Positions 34,947-46,534 of a stretch of DNA of 64,000 nucleotides are shown piece by piece. Position numbers and translations under genes: made by a program. Under the pieces are notes generated by a model that worked only from the letters and a program-made list of their open reading frames with translations, had not been told where the DNA came from and did no database searches. Location: the NCBI GenBank assembly GCA_001599755.1, contig BCHX01000009.1, forward strand, positions 709,096 through 773,095, written 5' to 3'. How positions within the stretch are numbered: position 1 is the first letter of the stretch; every line of letters starts with the position of its first letter. The DNA is from Gliomastix tumulicola. Lineage: Eukaryota > Ascomycota > Sordariomycetes > Hypocreales > Bionectriaceae.

Positions 34947-35986
34947 GGACTTAAGTTAGACTGGCCGTATGGCCGGAGCGAAACATGGTTAGACAGTCAA
35001 TAGAATGAGTCAGTAGAGGCTTACTCTCTAACACCCAAAGCTGTGGACTCCTCTGATGTGTTGAGGCTATTTCTACTCGTTATATTAATCTATCCGAATT
35101 ACGGAAATCTCCTTAAACCTTGCCTTTGTTTGAAGGTCGATGAAGTATTCTGGCCTTTCCGAGACCATCGTGCCATTTCATCCCTCAGCATCTACATCAT
35201 CACGTTCATCTGAAAGAACTCCCAGCATCAAGTCAAGATGTTACCGTTGTTGCTAAGACCATGGCGTCTTACCTTTTCCCGTTGAGGCAATGAGATCCGG
35301 ATACCAAGCCGGGCAAGATTCCGGTCCGCCACCGATGACAACCTCCGCACAGCTGCTTCAACCTCCCCACTGTGCTCGTGTGGGATGTGGCGGGGNCTGG
35401 GGTTCTTGACCAATATGCCCCGCTTTGTTTGTGTGCACAGTGATCTGAAAAGTGACGTTGTGCAGCCGAAATGGCGGAGGAAACGGCGGCCAATGAGCCG
35501 CTCGGCACGCAACCGGGAGCTCGGCTTTCATCAGGGCATTCGGCTAGCTTTACAGTTCTGAAGCTAGCTTGCTGGCCCGTTTAGCCGGGCAGAAGTCTGC
35601 TCTAAGAATGCAATCCCTGCAACATAATGTGTCAGCTTCCTTTCTTCTACATATCCTTCTATATGATATGTGCATTTTTATTTCTATGTCTTCTTATGCT
35701 TTCTACGGTGTAATCCACTACTCCTTGAGTTTCTTGTAGTCTTGAACTTCACAAATGATCAGAACCGTAAGAAATCCAAAGGTTACAGGTATATTAAAAT
35801 CTCAAAGGAGTCAGAAAACTTCGTCACTTCTTAAAAGCTTGCTCTGTGGCATGCGCGGTAGACGTAAAACTTTGGAACAATGCATGTGTCGCTGAAGAAC
35901 AGCTCGTAAATATTTATGATCACGATATATGTTCTTCTACCCCCTGATGAAGTCGTCTGTAGTCTCATCATCTTCTAAATCAGCCA
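34947..35986. other. Intergenic region with one undetermined base
   Basis: This 1.04 kb region lies between convergent genes. One base at about 35396 is N, in a G-rich run. A small inverted repeat (GCTAGCTT...AAGCTAGC) is near 35543-35570. No gene is supported; an open frame at 35228-35512 on the minus strand spans the N and has no recognisable features. Confidence 0.4.
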
Positions 35987-38353
35987 TTAGTCGAAAAGAG
36001 ACGCGAAGTTCTTCAGCGTAATCTTGGTCTTTCGTGCATCCAGTCTCAGCGGTCCATCTTCCGCATTCTTGCCATACACAAGGAATGTGGCCGGGACATC
36101 AAAGCCTTGGTGCTCAATAGTGACCCTCTTCTTCTGGGCATCGGTCTTCACCGTGATTCTGGATGTCTTCCCGTCATTTCCATAGTATGAGAAGCTTGAA
36201 TGCTTGACGTGATAGCCCGGAAACACCTCGATCTCGACATGGGGCTTCCAATCCTCAATCCATTTCGCGTTGCCCTGGTGAATGTCTCCGGTAGGGATGA
36301 CGCTCCCTTCTCTGACAAATGCGGGAATCTCATCAAGATTGGCGCGGACAGTGATATTCTGTCCGCCTTCGTAGACAGTGGTCTTGTTGAACCACTCCAG
36401 GTATCGCTCTCCTGTCGGGAAGTAGACGTTTCGAGAACTTCCTGCACCCACGATAGGTGCGACGAGAAATTCTTTACCAAACGCATACTGATCTCCAATA
36501 ACATCGACTTTGGGATCGTTGGGATACTCAAGGAACAAAGCCCTCACGACTGGCACGCCGGACTTAGATGCAACCTTGGCGTAGCTTCGAAGGAAGGGAA
36601 ACAGTCTGGTGTGAAGATCTGTGGACGCCTTGAGGTTATGCATCGTGGTGTTCCCATATGGAGGGTACCATGGGGACTTCCCCCGACCAATCTGAATCTC
36701 ATACATGGGACTGAAGGCGGAAAACATCATCCATCTAGCCCAAAGCTCGTCGTTGGGCGCTGTGCCAGGGCGGACGTAGCCACCCGTGTCAGAGCCCCAT
36801 TGAGAGAAGCCGATGAGCCCAGACCGAATGGCGCTCAGGACGCTGATGCGTAGAGATTCCCAGCTCGAATTGGTATCCCCGTCCCAGATGGCCGTCTTCG
36901 ACCGCGATCGATCAAAGACTGAGCGCGCGAAGATGAAGAAGTTGCCTTCCCCATGTATTTCCTTCATCGACTTGTATGCAATGTCTATGAACAATTCATT
37001 CTGGATGTTCTGTTCGGCATCTAGTAGTTACGTTGGTCAGCAAAAAGCGGTGGCGTAATATGAAGGGTTCAAAGGCTTACCAGGCATTTCGTGTTCCTCG
37101 CCGCGGTCAATCTTGTAGCCCTTGATTCCAATGCGAGCAAAGTATTTGAGTCGTTCCAAATACCAGTTGTAGGCCTCAGGGATGGAGAGATTGAGGGCCG
37201 GACCCCCTTCAAAGAAGTTCGCATCAATTCCGGGGAAAAGCCATTTGTTGTCTACAGAGACGTTATAGCTTTCTGTCAGAGGTGGTGCGCGATTGGCGAT
37301 CCAAGCCTAGCGAAATTAGCATGTGCTTCACGTATGTCACAAGTGAGAGGACGTCGTCGGTGTACCTGGAGTTCGTAGCCGCGGGAGGTCATGTTAGACA
37401 CAAACTTTTCTACGTCTGGATAGAAGACAGGATCGAAGTCAAAATTCCCGTATGAGTAGTTGCCAGTTCCATACGGCCCTGAATGTATTAGCGACGCGTA
37501 CTCGCAATGGGTTGCCGTAGGCTTCTGGAGACTTACTGTCAGCAAACATGGCCGTTGCGCGAATTTGGTTCTCGTGCAGGTGATCGGCAACGTCGTAGTA
37601 GTTTTCCTCCGCATTGGTTACACCTTCGGGCCAATGGGTGTTCCAGTCATTGTTCCAGAAGATAGGACCGTAGCCAGAGTTCGGTGGGAGACCGGCGGCG
37701 TTTGACAACTTCGCATACTGCTCTAGAAGCTCGGCCGGCTCAGAGGCTTTGAAGACATAGTAATCGATCTCGGTGCTATTGAAAGCAAATGTGACTTGGC
37801 GGTCTTCTTCACTGAATCGGAAGCGGCCGATCTTGGGGGTATCAATGTAGAAGCCCAGCCCAGAGCGTGTGAAGAAGAAGGGCGTTCGGCCACTAGCCCA
37901 GTCCGTGCCGGGGTGCTTGAGGCCATAAAGGCCCTTGACGTCATAAGTCGTGTTCTTATTGCTGATGGTCTGATCAAATCCATATTCCCACACGCCGTAA
38001 AATGTTTCTTTGTCGGGGAAAGAGACGGAAGCACCTATGACGCCAACGGGATTGCCAACAGTGAACTTGACCGACGAGTGGCTCCTCAACCACTTGATAT
38101 CTACATCTCGTGCAGCCTTGCTATCGCGTTTGGTTACTGTCCCAGGAGTCTTGGGATCATTGGCAGTTTCAGGAGGTGCGTTTTTAAGCGCGAGCTCGTC
38201 CGTCAAGAACTGGTTCTTGAAGCCAAATCCGTGTCCTGAGATGTGAATGAGTAAAGGATCGTTGATGTCTCTCTTCACCTTGATGCCGGACGAGTCACCG
38301 GAGGCGACGCTCAGCATCCAACCCAACAAGAATGTGATTCGTAATAAAAGCAT
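35987..38353 (-). CDS. Secreted GH31 alpha-glycosidase (alpha-glucosidase/alpha-xylosidase family)
   Basis: Exons 38353-37537, 37478-37366, 37306-37081 and 37020-35987 give 729 aa. The start gives a signal peptide (MLLLRITFLLGWMLSVASG). Domain order: an N-terminal beta-sandwich (galactose-mutarotase-like), then the barrel with GPIFWNNDWNTHWPEG, NFDFDPVFYPD and AWIANRAPP. The nucleophile is the Asp of GYKIDRGEE, and the acid/base the Asp of IWDGDTNSSW. C-terminal beta domains include ALFLEYPNDPKV and FLVAPIV. The joins are in frame (MFADRPYGTG, YELQAWIAN, EMPDAEQNI). The nucleophile context differs from the common KxDxGE by RGEE, so a non-standard substrate is possible. It lies between the two lyase-like genes and may finish the oligosaccharides they release, which is an inference. 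Confidence 0.9.
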
Positions 38354-39132
38354 CTCGATTGGATCAAAAGTTCAGCTCGTCAGAGAAAGATATGATGATT
38401 GCTCCCGTTCAGTGTTGCTTTGATTCAACTTCAATCTTATACTTTTCTCATACTTAACACCAATGTAGGGCATGCAGTTTCCCATTGGCGGCTTTGATTT
38501 TTCCGACGTTGGATCATTACCTATGACCTGTGGAGATAATATCATGGTAAACGGCCAATGTCTCGGGCCGGTCCAGCTTATTGTGTTTGGTTTACGTTTG
38601 TTGAAGCAGAACCGGACGATGAACGAAAACTACGCACTGTTCGACAATCGCGTCTTGATGAGTCTGGATTGTTTGAATGACAGGACCCAGATTCAGCCTG
38701 GAATATATTGTGATCGGAATGCGCGAGCTTTCCATAACAAGAGCCCGATACTCGTGTCTTGTACTAGAGGCTATGTGTGCATGTGGATTAAGAAATTACA
38801 AGTCGCATGTTATGCTTATACCGTATTGTGACCACTGACTCTTTCTCAAGCCGAGCCAGAATGTATGTAGCACAACGACAATCTAATAACAGTAGTCGCT
38901 GCAAAAGGGTTGAAAGAATTATGCGCCACCCAAATCTGGGTTGTATTATTGTTATCTTTCTCCGTACCAGTAGGTGTTCATGAAGCACGGCTCCAGTAAG
39001 GACTCGGTGAGAAGAAGTCAAGCAGAACAACCACACCAGACACTTAATTAATATCTTGAGCCTGCCTAGACTAAGCAAGCGGCGGTAAGTCTTAACGTCA
39101 ATCTGGACTTCTCAACATAGGAAGTGATCTCT
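38354..39132. other. Intergenic region upstream of GH31
   Basis: This 779 bp stretch lies between two minus-strand genes. A 119-residue open frame at 38472-38831 (+) has no recognised domain and is not called. No repeat was noticed. Confidence 0.4.
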
Positions 39133-40704
39133 TTAGTTCCGAACATTAATGTTTCCGAGACCGTCTGGACCAATCTTCCCTCCACCCCAAATAGTTCGAT
39201 CGTTCTTGTTCTTGAAATTTCCTTTACCAGGATATGACCAAACAAGGTCTCCCCAGCCGACGAAATCGGTTCCACCTGTTGCGTTGATATTAGCTTGAGT
39301 TTAATAAGGACTAAAACACTTTTCTCTGAGTGGAAAGATCTTACCCGGTCCCTCGCCCCCAATTGCATCGATGGCCTTTTTCATCTCTGTGGTGTACTTC
39401 GCTTTCTTGCCGCGTTTCACAACGTACTGATAATAGATGATCTGTAGTGATACCATTAGCGGACGGGACCAGATGATGATAAGAAGAAGCCAGAGGATCT
39501 TTCAATACTCACGTCAAAGGCTCCGGGAGACACCCCTCGACTGATATTGGATGGCTGCGACCAAGGTCCATTGACGAGAATAGCCTCGCAACGATAGAAC
39601 TTGCGATCATAGTCCACATCATAGCCCAGATTGTACTTCGCAGCATACTCGCTAGCCTTGAGCAGAAGATCGTCGCCATATCCATAAACGTCTCGACCTT
39701 GACTCTGGATTACACGAGCGGCTTGCGCAGCCCATGCAATACCGTCCTTGGTATGGCCCTGATCTCGACCAGCCTCGGCACTCTGACCTGTCTTTGAGTG
39801 GAAATTGCCGTACACACCGGCACAGGGATCATTCTTCCACGCATACAGAGCGTAGTTGTACTAGCACCGCTCTTTGTCAGCCCTGCTCATCCTCGGCGGC
39901 GACAGCCAAATTCCGGGACTCACCAAAGTCACATCGTCAAGATAGACAGCAAAGGACAAAAGCGCCTTGATGCTGGCCATACCATAGTTGGCTTGACCGA
40001 TGTTGATGGACTGTTTAGCGAATAGCCAATAGAGCTGGTTGGCGAAGCCCGAGGTGCCTATTGGCCTGGCACCCCGCTCAACCCAGCCGCCTTCCCAGCG
40101 CATGATCTCGGCCGCGTTGACAAGCAGATCGCCTTCGAGACCTACTAGCAGGGAGGTATCCGTGCCAATGATGTCCGTGAGGTTGCCTCCCCATGCGTCG
40201 AGGATAGAAGTGGCTGTGTCCCAATGACCCTGCTCGCGGGTGATGTACCACATCAACGCGTTCTGGTATGCGCCACGGACATCAGGCGTGAATGTAGACG
40301 TAAAGTTGCTGCAGGAACCACGGCATAAAACGGCGCGAGGGCCTCGCATAGTGTACTGCGGAATGTAATCAGCATACCGGCCCGTCTGGTTTGCGGTTTG
40401 AAAGATAAATACTTACATTCGCTTGAGAGTACTCATTGGTGCTGAACTTCTCAAAGGCAGAGGCATAGGGCTCCTCCTTATTTTCAACGCCTTTCTTGAT
40501 TCTTTCAAGATCGTCATGCGTGTGCCAGAGACCTGGGTGAATAAACTCGCCAGGCCCCCTCTTCATGTCTGGGTCATTCTGAGGGACCACTGGGATGGGA
40601 CCATTCAGAATAGGAAGCCCATTCAATGACCCAGTCGCATGGCACAGGCTGACCAGAGAGCCTAGCCCAGTCATCAAGACCGGAGCGAGCCGAGAAATAA
40701 TCAT
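39133..40704 (-). CDS. Secreted alginate-lyase-fold protein 2 (PF05426-like)
   Basis: Five exons, 40704-40417, 40355-39924, 39860-39513, 39441-39345 and 39275-39133, give 435 aa. The start at 40704 opens a signal peptide (MIISRLAPVLMTGLGSLVSLCHA); the frame is open further to 40827. Blocks shared with the first lyase-like protein are HPGLWHTHDDLERIKKGV, LVNAAEIMRWEGGW, GQANYGMASIKALLSFAVYL and AEAGRDQGHTKDG with GRDQxH. The last block is followed by a C-terminus absent from copy 1: IIYYQYVVKRGKKAKYTTEM and a terminal stretch with TIWGGGKIGPDGLGN. Introns are more numerous than in copy 1, so this is not a recent duplicate. A role in cleaving a uronic-acid polymer is likely from the family; the substrate is unknown. 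Confidence 0.83.
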
Positions 40705-41496
40705 CTTGTTGACGACTGCAAGTGAAGCGTCTCCCAGATTCTGATTGCTGAAGAAAGTGAAGATCACAGCCCGATTGAACAGCTGGTGCTTGACAAAGAT
40801 GTCTGGAGCGTAGTGGCAAAGAGACACGATACCTTGATAAACCCTCCTTATGGATTATATGACGCGCTTCTGTTGGGTATCTCGCCTCACCTATCGGCCT
40901 TTACTCCGGTCCGGGGTGAACGAGGGGTAGGCCACTTGAGATTGCAAGACTTGGCGACCGGCCGGTGTACAGCTGCATACCGAGTTCCTGGAAGAGGCGG
41001 GAAGGTGTCCTGCTTGGTCCGATGGATTCTTGCCCCGCAAACCCCGCCCATATTGTTCTGTACTATCCAGCGACTCCCCGCAGTCTAGACCTCGGATTGG
41101 TTGGACTCCAGAGCACAACGCACTTGTCGGCCCGGGACTTGCGCCGGTGTGTTTGTAGAAGCTCCAAGTGCCAAGGTAATGCCCACAGTAAAGTCTCCTA
41201 CCCTGTCCTTGTAAACAATTCAAGCCGCATACGTGAGACCTTCGTAATGTCATTGGTGCGCGTCCTGCCATGGCAGTCCTCCGCAACAACGCTAGATCAA
41301 GATCGGAAAGGGGAAAGGAAAGTGATCACGAATAAGCCGTTGACAGATTAAACACGACTCTAGCTTCAGCAAGATGAAAGAATTGGAAGTCACCAAGGCA
41401 TGACAACAAGAGACCACTTGCACGTACGAGTCTTTAGATTTTATCATAGAATTCTAACGGAGACGCGAGCGTGAAGCTCACTGCTCCTGTGACTCT
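40705..41496. other. Intergenic region upstream of lyase-like gene 2
   Basis: This 792 bp stretch lies between two minus-strand genes. It contains several CGG-rich patches (for example near 40910-41000 and 41130) that could be Zn2Cys6-factor sites. No gene is supported. Confidence 0.4.
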
Positions 41497-42837
41497 CTAC
41501 CTGGAAATAACAATCACCTTGGTTTGAGTCGGCTTGACGCCACCGAGTGTGATTTTATCGCCAAGCTTCCCGATGTCCTTCCTGTTCCATACATCCCTCA
41601 CGTTCAGGGCATGTCTCTCAGAGACATCGCTCAAACCTGGCACCTCGGAGATGGGAATAGTGATGTCGGCATCCCCGGAGCCATAATTCAGTGCCAGAAT
41701 CACATGCTGCTTCCTTCCGCTCGAGAGAGGTCCTGCCCAGACTTGGATCTTGCCCTCAACAGACAGATCCGGTAGGTAGGACACGGCCTTGCCGCCATCA
41801 TCCTGGTTCAGAGCGACGATCTCCTTGTTCTTCAGAATGGCAAGAGAGGTGTCGCTGATATTGTTGAGATCGGCTCCAATGATGAGTGGCGATTTGAGGG
41901 CGGCCCAAAAGGAGAAGTGCGTCTGCTCCTCAAGCTCCGTCATTGTCCAAGTGCCGAGCTCCAGCATGTCCATGTCGGCTACAGCCTCAATTAGTAGATG
42001 CCTCTCTGTGGGATAGGACTCAACGCGCTCGCTTACCCCACGATCCAGGCTTGGAGAAAGAGCTGATTTCCCTCATCTTGCGAATCATCGTTAAAACACT
42101 GACACCAGCGTATCCTTGGTTCATGCAGTAGGCCGTAGCGCAGCCCCTCGCGCCGTCCTTGGAAAACTGCTTGTGGATGTCTCCGGACATGCGGTACGAC
42201 TCCCCGATCTGGTCAGCCCAAAGCCAAGGGAATTGGTTGCCCCATTGGCACAAGGAGTAAAAGATCTGACGTCCCGAGTGAGCAAGCGCGTAGGACATCT
42301 TCAGAAAGCGCTCCTGCACTGAGAGGGTGTTGCTCTGGAATCCACCGCAGTTATCATACTTGAGGTAGTCGATTCCCCATGCCGCAAATGTTTGCGCGTC
42401 CAATTCCTCGTATCCATGGCTTCCAGGATAGAAGCCGCAAGTGTAGGTGCCTGCGTCACTGTAGATGCCGATTTTGAGACCTTTGCCATGAACGTAATCT
42501 GCCGCAGAGGTGATTCCATCAGGAAATCTCGTGGCATTAGGACGCAGGGCGCCATTCGAATCTCGCTTATCGTCTTGCCAGCCGTCGTCTATCACGACGT
42601 ATTCGTACCCAAGCTTGGCAAGCCCATTGTCAACAATGGCATCCGCCGTGGCGCGGATAAGCGCATCGCTGACGTTCAACTTGAAACTGTTCCAAGAATT
42701 CCATCCTATTGCAACACTTAGAAGCCATTCAGAAACTGTGATGGAGTTTCCTTACCCATCTGCGGCTTTCTGCCCAACTTCGACGGAGTAGCCAGTGCCG
42801 CATTGGCGAACAGCAGAGGGAGTAGTAACAATTTCAT
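41497..42837 (-). CDS. Secreted GH27 alpha-galactosidase
   Basis: It hydrolyses terminal alpha-galactosyl residues from galactomannan, galactoglucomannan and raffinose-type sugars. Exons 42837-42756, 42705-42037 and 41978-41497 give 410 aa. The signal peptide is MKLLLLPLLFANAALA. The family opening KPQMGWNSWNSFKLNV is restored by the first join. Catalytic residues are clear: the nucleophile Asp in YLKYDNCGG and the acid/base Asp in YRMSGDIHK. IDDGWQ and IGIYSDAGTYTC line the pocket, with C-terminal beta-sandwich to the stop. The length is typical of the short GH27 group. It shares a 547 bp divergent promoter with the fasciclin gene. Confidence 0.94.
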
Positions 42838-43384
42838 TGTGAATAAAGAATGGCGTCACAGTTGAAGGACAAAGTCTACGGAATAGTTGGGTGTTGAGCG
42901 CGCCGCCGTTCATGTAAATGTTTTACTGAGTGGGAAGAGGAATTGCTGGCCCGGTCACTGGCCCGGGAAGCACCGGCCGATACGTTCGGTCGGACATACA
43001 TCCGGCTACTTTCAGAATCCCCGGGCGAGATTCCCCGCGAGTTGTTCCCCGCACAGTTCCCCCGCGACTCACAGAAATCTAATAATCACCGACTGGGGCA
43101 GAGATGGAGAAGGTCCTGGTCGGGCCATGTACAGGTCCGACCTCCGGGCACCTCGTTGTGACTCCTCTAGAGTATGAGCTTCCAAGTCTTCTTAAAGGAT
43201 TACGGACTTGGGACAATACAATACTGGTGCACCAAAGAAGCCTGCTGCCCTTTTCATCCACAAAGGGCAACAAGAGCCGTTCGAATAATCAAGCCGTCTG
43301 CTTCCCTCAAGAAGACTCAAGAAGACGGCTGTTCTTCTTTGTGCTTTACTGGTCAAATTTCCGGGCTTCGATCAGCTACCAGTC
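42838..43384. promoter_or_regulatory. Divergent promoter between GH27 and fasciclin gene, CGG-rich
   Basis: This 547 bp region separates two start codons pointing outward. At 42948-43025 CGG/CCG triplets are dense, including CGGCCG at 42974-42979 and TTCGGTCGG near 42985. Zn2Cys6 regulators usually bind CGG triplets in pairs, so this is a candidate regulatory patch. No specific factor can be named. Confidence 0.35.
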
Positions 43385-44164
43385 ATGAGACTGCAGTCCC
43401 TACTCTCAATCCTAGGCCTGGCGGCTATAGGCCAAGCCAAGGTATTTGATCGCCAGATTTTGTCGTACGCGCCCATTCCGGACGGAACATATGTGCCGCC
43501 GACGAAACCGGGCGAAGTCACGCTTCTTGACTTCATCAAATCTCGAGATGATCTCTCTGAGCTCGCGAAAGTGGTTTCCGAGACCCCAGGTTCGAAACCT
43601 CAGTCAATCCCTGGTCCGACGCGATGAGGTGTCGTTAAAGACATGGCGACAAACTCACCATTTGTCATCTAGGGTTCGCACAAGCATTCGCCACCAGTGT
43701 TAATTGGCAGTACACGTTCTTCGCGCCCTCCAACACAGCGTTCAACAACACGGGTCAGTACTACAATGAGTTTGCTGGTACACCGAAAGGCCAGTGGTGG
43801 GTAGGACAGATGCTTCAGCATCATTACATCCCCAACTCAATCCTTTACACCGCCAATTTCACCGGGGAAAAGACCCGCGTACAATCCGGCTCGTATCTCT
43901 TTCTTGGCAGTCAGATTGTAGACGGGGATCTTGTGTTGAATAACGCTGCGACGGTGGTGGACAAAGACCTGCCTGTCACCAATGTGAGTGTTTACTCTCT
44001 TCCTGAGAAATGATGGGTATGTGGCTTACCAAGGATAGGGCGTTGTCCATGTGATCGATCGCATCCTAGCCGGCGATGTCATGATATACGAGGCGGATAT
44101 CAAGAAAACCACCCAAGGCTTTATCCCAGGTTCATGCTCGAATCCAGACCTGCCATATTGCTAA
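43385..44164 (+). CDS. Secreted fasciclin (FAS1) domain protein
   Basis: Exons 43385-43589, 43673-43983 and 44039-44164 give 213 aa. A signal peptide (MRLQSLLSILGLAAIGQA) precedes one FAS1 domain: it begins LLDFIKSRDDLSELAKVV, has the H1 motif YTFFAPSNTAFN and the H2 motif GVVHVIDRILAGD. FAS1 domains mediate adhesion to cells, matrix or glycans; in fungi they are often secreted or cell-wall proteins. The C-terminus ends with two cysteines (SCSNPDLPYC) and shows no GPI-type hydrophobic tail, so it is likely released. It stands among secreted CAZymes and may bind a wall surface. The function is otherwise unknown. Confidence 0.85.
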
Positions 44165-44381
44165 GGTACTTCGGGCGCCATCCAAGCCGCGGCACTCTGG
44201 TTATACATATGTGCAACACGGTCTGGCAGGCAATGACTTAGTCAATACCAAATGAGGTTTTTTGCTCACCGTGATACCGTTAGTTGCGCGAATTACCAAC
44301 GTGCAGAGTTGTGACATCCTCAATGTACAAGAAGAGTAAACTTTAATAGGTTGAGCGGCAGACATAGCTCAACAATAGAGA

Positions 44382-44654
44382 TTTGGATTAGTCATGGTGG
44401 CTAATATCAGCTTGCAGTTCGCCATTATGGATGACGATGCTCATGCCCACAAGGTGGCGGAGATCATCGACGCTTGGGCCGCTATCCTCGTGGACTCCAG
44501 CGACAGTACCTTGACAGCCTGTACCACGGGACGTGATTTTGTCAATGCTGCTGGGCTGGTCCGCCATATTCGCGGGTCTTGGCCAACGGGGGAGGACAAA
44601 TTCAACTGTACTTCCAGAAAGCGGGCTTCTCTCGCCTGTCACATTGATGAGTAA
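44382..44654 (+). pseudogene. Remnant of a third alginate-lyase-fold gene
   Basis: A short open stretch translates to FAIMDDDAHAHKVAEIIDAW and, a little later, GRDFVNAAGLVRHIRGSW. These match, in order and spacing, the segments DDDHFNKSATILNAW...LNFINAAEILKWEGGW of the intact copy at 33651 and the equivalent of the copy at 39133. Only about 60 codons of homology remain. No signal peptide, no GRDQxH block and no C-terminus are found around it. The start shown is the start of the visible region, not a real initiation codon. A short secreted peptide gene is a less likely alternative. Confidence 0.6.
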
Positions 44655-44877
44655 ACTGCCGTAGGATCAATAGCCCTCTTATCCCTATTCCCCGAATACA
44701 AGCAACGTTAAAAGAGGCCGTGGGCCAAACCCAACCTCAACCACACCCGCAACCACACCCACACTTCGAACCGCAAGAATTGTTGGTCCAGCCATAGCAC
44801 CTTGATGGTCGTCCCAGCTACCTTATTAATAATTTAGTTACCTTAATGGTTGAGATGTCAGTCTCGTGACCAGGGCA

Positions 44878-44885
44878 TATATAAG
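44878..44885 (+). promoter_or_regulatory. TATA box upstream of the F-box gene
   Basis: TATATAAG lies about 60 bp before the ATG at 44939. Spacing and sequence fit a core promoter. Motif match only. Confidence 0.4.
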
Positions 44886-44938
44886 GAGCTGTCCCAAGCC
44901 CTGGTCTTTCCAGCAGAATTTCCCCCGGCGCAGGGAAA

Positions 44939-46534
44939 ATGAGTTTTACCAACACAAGCTCCCATGTCACTATCCTCACAATGTCTTGGTCTTCCCTGCC
45001 CACAGAGATCCGTTCATCCATCCTTCGGTATCTTGCGCAAGATACGCCACGCCAATATCAGCCGCCGTCCCAACGCCAAAGGGAGGGAACTGCATCGTCG
45101 GCACCAGCCCTTCAATCTCAATACGCAACCGTCAATCGCGAGTGGCAGTCTTTCTTCGAAGCTGAGACTTTCAAGCTCCTCACCATCGAGGATTCTGAGA
45201 TTCACACCTTTAGCAAGTATGTGACGCTTGCTCGACGAGGCGCTCTTGTACAATACATCTGGCTACGGATAATTCTTCCGTCTTATGGCTGTGATCGATG
45301 CCATAAACCGGAAACAGAGACAGAAAGGAGAGAACACGAGACCAAATTCACCCGTGCAGTCTGGAACCTCCTTTACCAGCTGTCACGGTTTGGGTCAAGA
45401 CGCAAAGGCCTCGCATTGGATCTGAGCGTTCATTCGCCGAGTGACTCGGAGCACTACTGCCAGGAGCTGAAGAATACTATGAACGATTCAATATGGCATG
45501 CATCAGAGGTTGATGCTGTTCCACTTCGACGCCGCAACAACAAACGCCATGGTTGGAAAAATGGTCGACGTCGTCCATTGTCCAAAGGAGCCTACCTGAG
45601 GGTATTTGGGAATCCCAGAGGACTTGGGATCGACCTTCAAAACACATTTCCCTCCCAACCAAGGAGGCGCCGGCTACCAAGAGCACTAGTGGTCACGGAA
45701 CTCTATATCCGGGTACAATCTCTCCGGCACCTTTCCGTCCGCCATGGGCTGGACCCTATCATCATCCAGGGCCTGCCGAATTTAGTATATTTACACTATG
45801 AATGCCGCAAAGGAATCAACCTGGGGACTGTGACAGGTCAGCATTTCAGGCAAAGGGATCACCGAACATTATTCAACCGCATCCTCCCATTCTCCAAGAG
45901 GCTGAGCAACATATCAATCTATGAGGACTCAAACCAGTCCTATTTCCACCCAGTGTCGGGTGCTGATCCTGACCCCGTGGCAGGGGAAACCCTAGGAGCG
46001 ATGAGTAAAAGTCTTCGGCAGCTATACGTGTGCTGGATGGTGGATGCCGCGGACTTCTTTTACGCATTCATGCCGTCTGCCACTGAGCGGCAACAAAACT
46101 CGCGAGATCGGGAATGGAAGCATTTGGAATACCTGTTCCTGACGAGCAATCGATTGAGAACCAACAATTCTCGCCGGACCATGCTCTGTGCGATAGCTGC
46201 CGCGGCCGAGCGGATGCCCAAGCTCAAGACACTGGAGGTCCGCGACCATAAGCTGGAGGGTGGCATTCTTTATTATGTGCAGGACCGCCAGCACACCATA
46301 CATATCCCGATGGAGGAAGACAATCCCGCCAGGGCACACGTGATTAGCTCCTGGGAGAAGGTAGCAGCTCTTCATGGCAGTCCGCATCCATTGCAGGTGA
46401 AAGGGTTCGCCGATCATGATGCAGAGGCTATTCGTGCTCGACAGATATCATCGCGATCAATCACGAGAACCAGCTCCAAGCAGGTGTGGAAAATACATCA
46501 GAATGGCGCCATTGTATTTCTAAGACACAGGTAG
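44939..46534 (+). CDS. F-box domain protein, fungal
   Basis: A single-exon gene of 531 aa. Near the N-terminus, WSSLPTEIRSSILRYLAQ has the F-box pattern (LPxEI...IL..L), which binds Skp1 in SCF ubiquitin ligases. The rest is rich in charged residues and has no repeat that I recognise; LPNLVYLHYEC and MPKLKTLEVRDHKLEGG look like irregular leucine-rich segments. The C-terminal part (residues about 480-531, with VWKIHQNGAIVFLRHR) resembles the DUF6546-type end of many Sordariomycete F-box proteins, which is a tentative match. These proteins are numerous and fast-evolving; no target can be given. A start at residue 15 (MSWSSLP) is also possible. Confidence 0.72.
   Translation: MSFTNTSSHVTILTMSWSSLPTEIRSSILRYLAQDTPRQYQPPSQRQREGTASSAPALQSQYATVNREWQSFFEAETFKLLTIEDSEIHTFSKYVTLARRGALVQYIWLRIILPSYGCDRCHKPETETERREHETKFTRAVWNLLYQLSRFGSRRKGLALDLSVHSPSDSEHYCQELKNTMNDSIWHASEVDAVPLRRRNNKRHGWKNGRRRPLSKGAYLRVFGNPRGLGIDLQNTFPSQPRRRRLPRALVVTELYIRVQSLRHLSVRHGLDPIIIQGLPNLVYLHYECRKGINLGTVTGQHFRQRDHRTLFNRILPFSKRLSNISIYEDSNQSYFHPVSGADPDPVAGETLGAMSKSLRQLYVCWMVDAADFFYAFMPSATERQQNSRDREWKHLEYLFLTSNRLRTNNSRRTMLCAIAAAAERMPKLKTLEVRDHKLEGGILYYVQDRQHTIHIPMEEDNPARAHVISSWEKVAALHGSPHPLQVKGFADHDAEAIRARQISSRSITRTSSKQVWKIHQNGAIVFLRHR

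Larger units (their letters stand above)
44165..44938. other. Intergenic region with a lyase remnant
   Basis: This 774 bp region holds the fragment described at 44382-44654 and the core promoter of the F-box gene, including a TATATAAG box. A CCACACCCGCAACCACACCCACAC tract lies near 44738-44762. Apart from these, nothing was seen. Confidence 0.45.

Noticed and set aside
35228..35512. Minus-strand open frame of 94 codons spanning an N.
   Set aside because: No recognisable domain, contains an undetermined base, and lies in an otherwise non-coding gap.
38472..38831. 119-codon open frame upstream of GH31.
   Set aside because: No signal peptide, domain or conserved motif; length is within chance for this composition.
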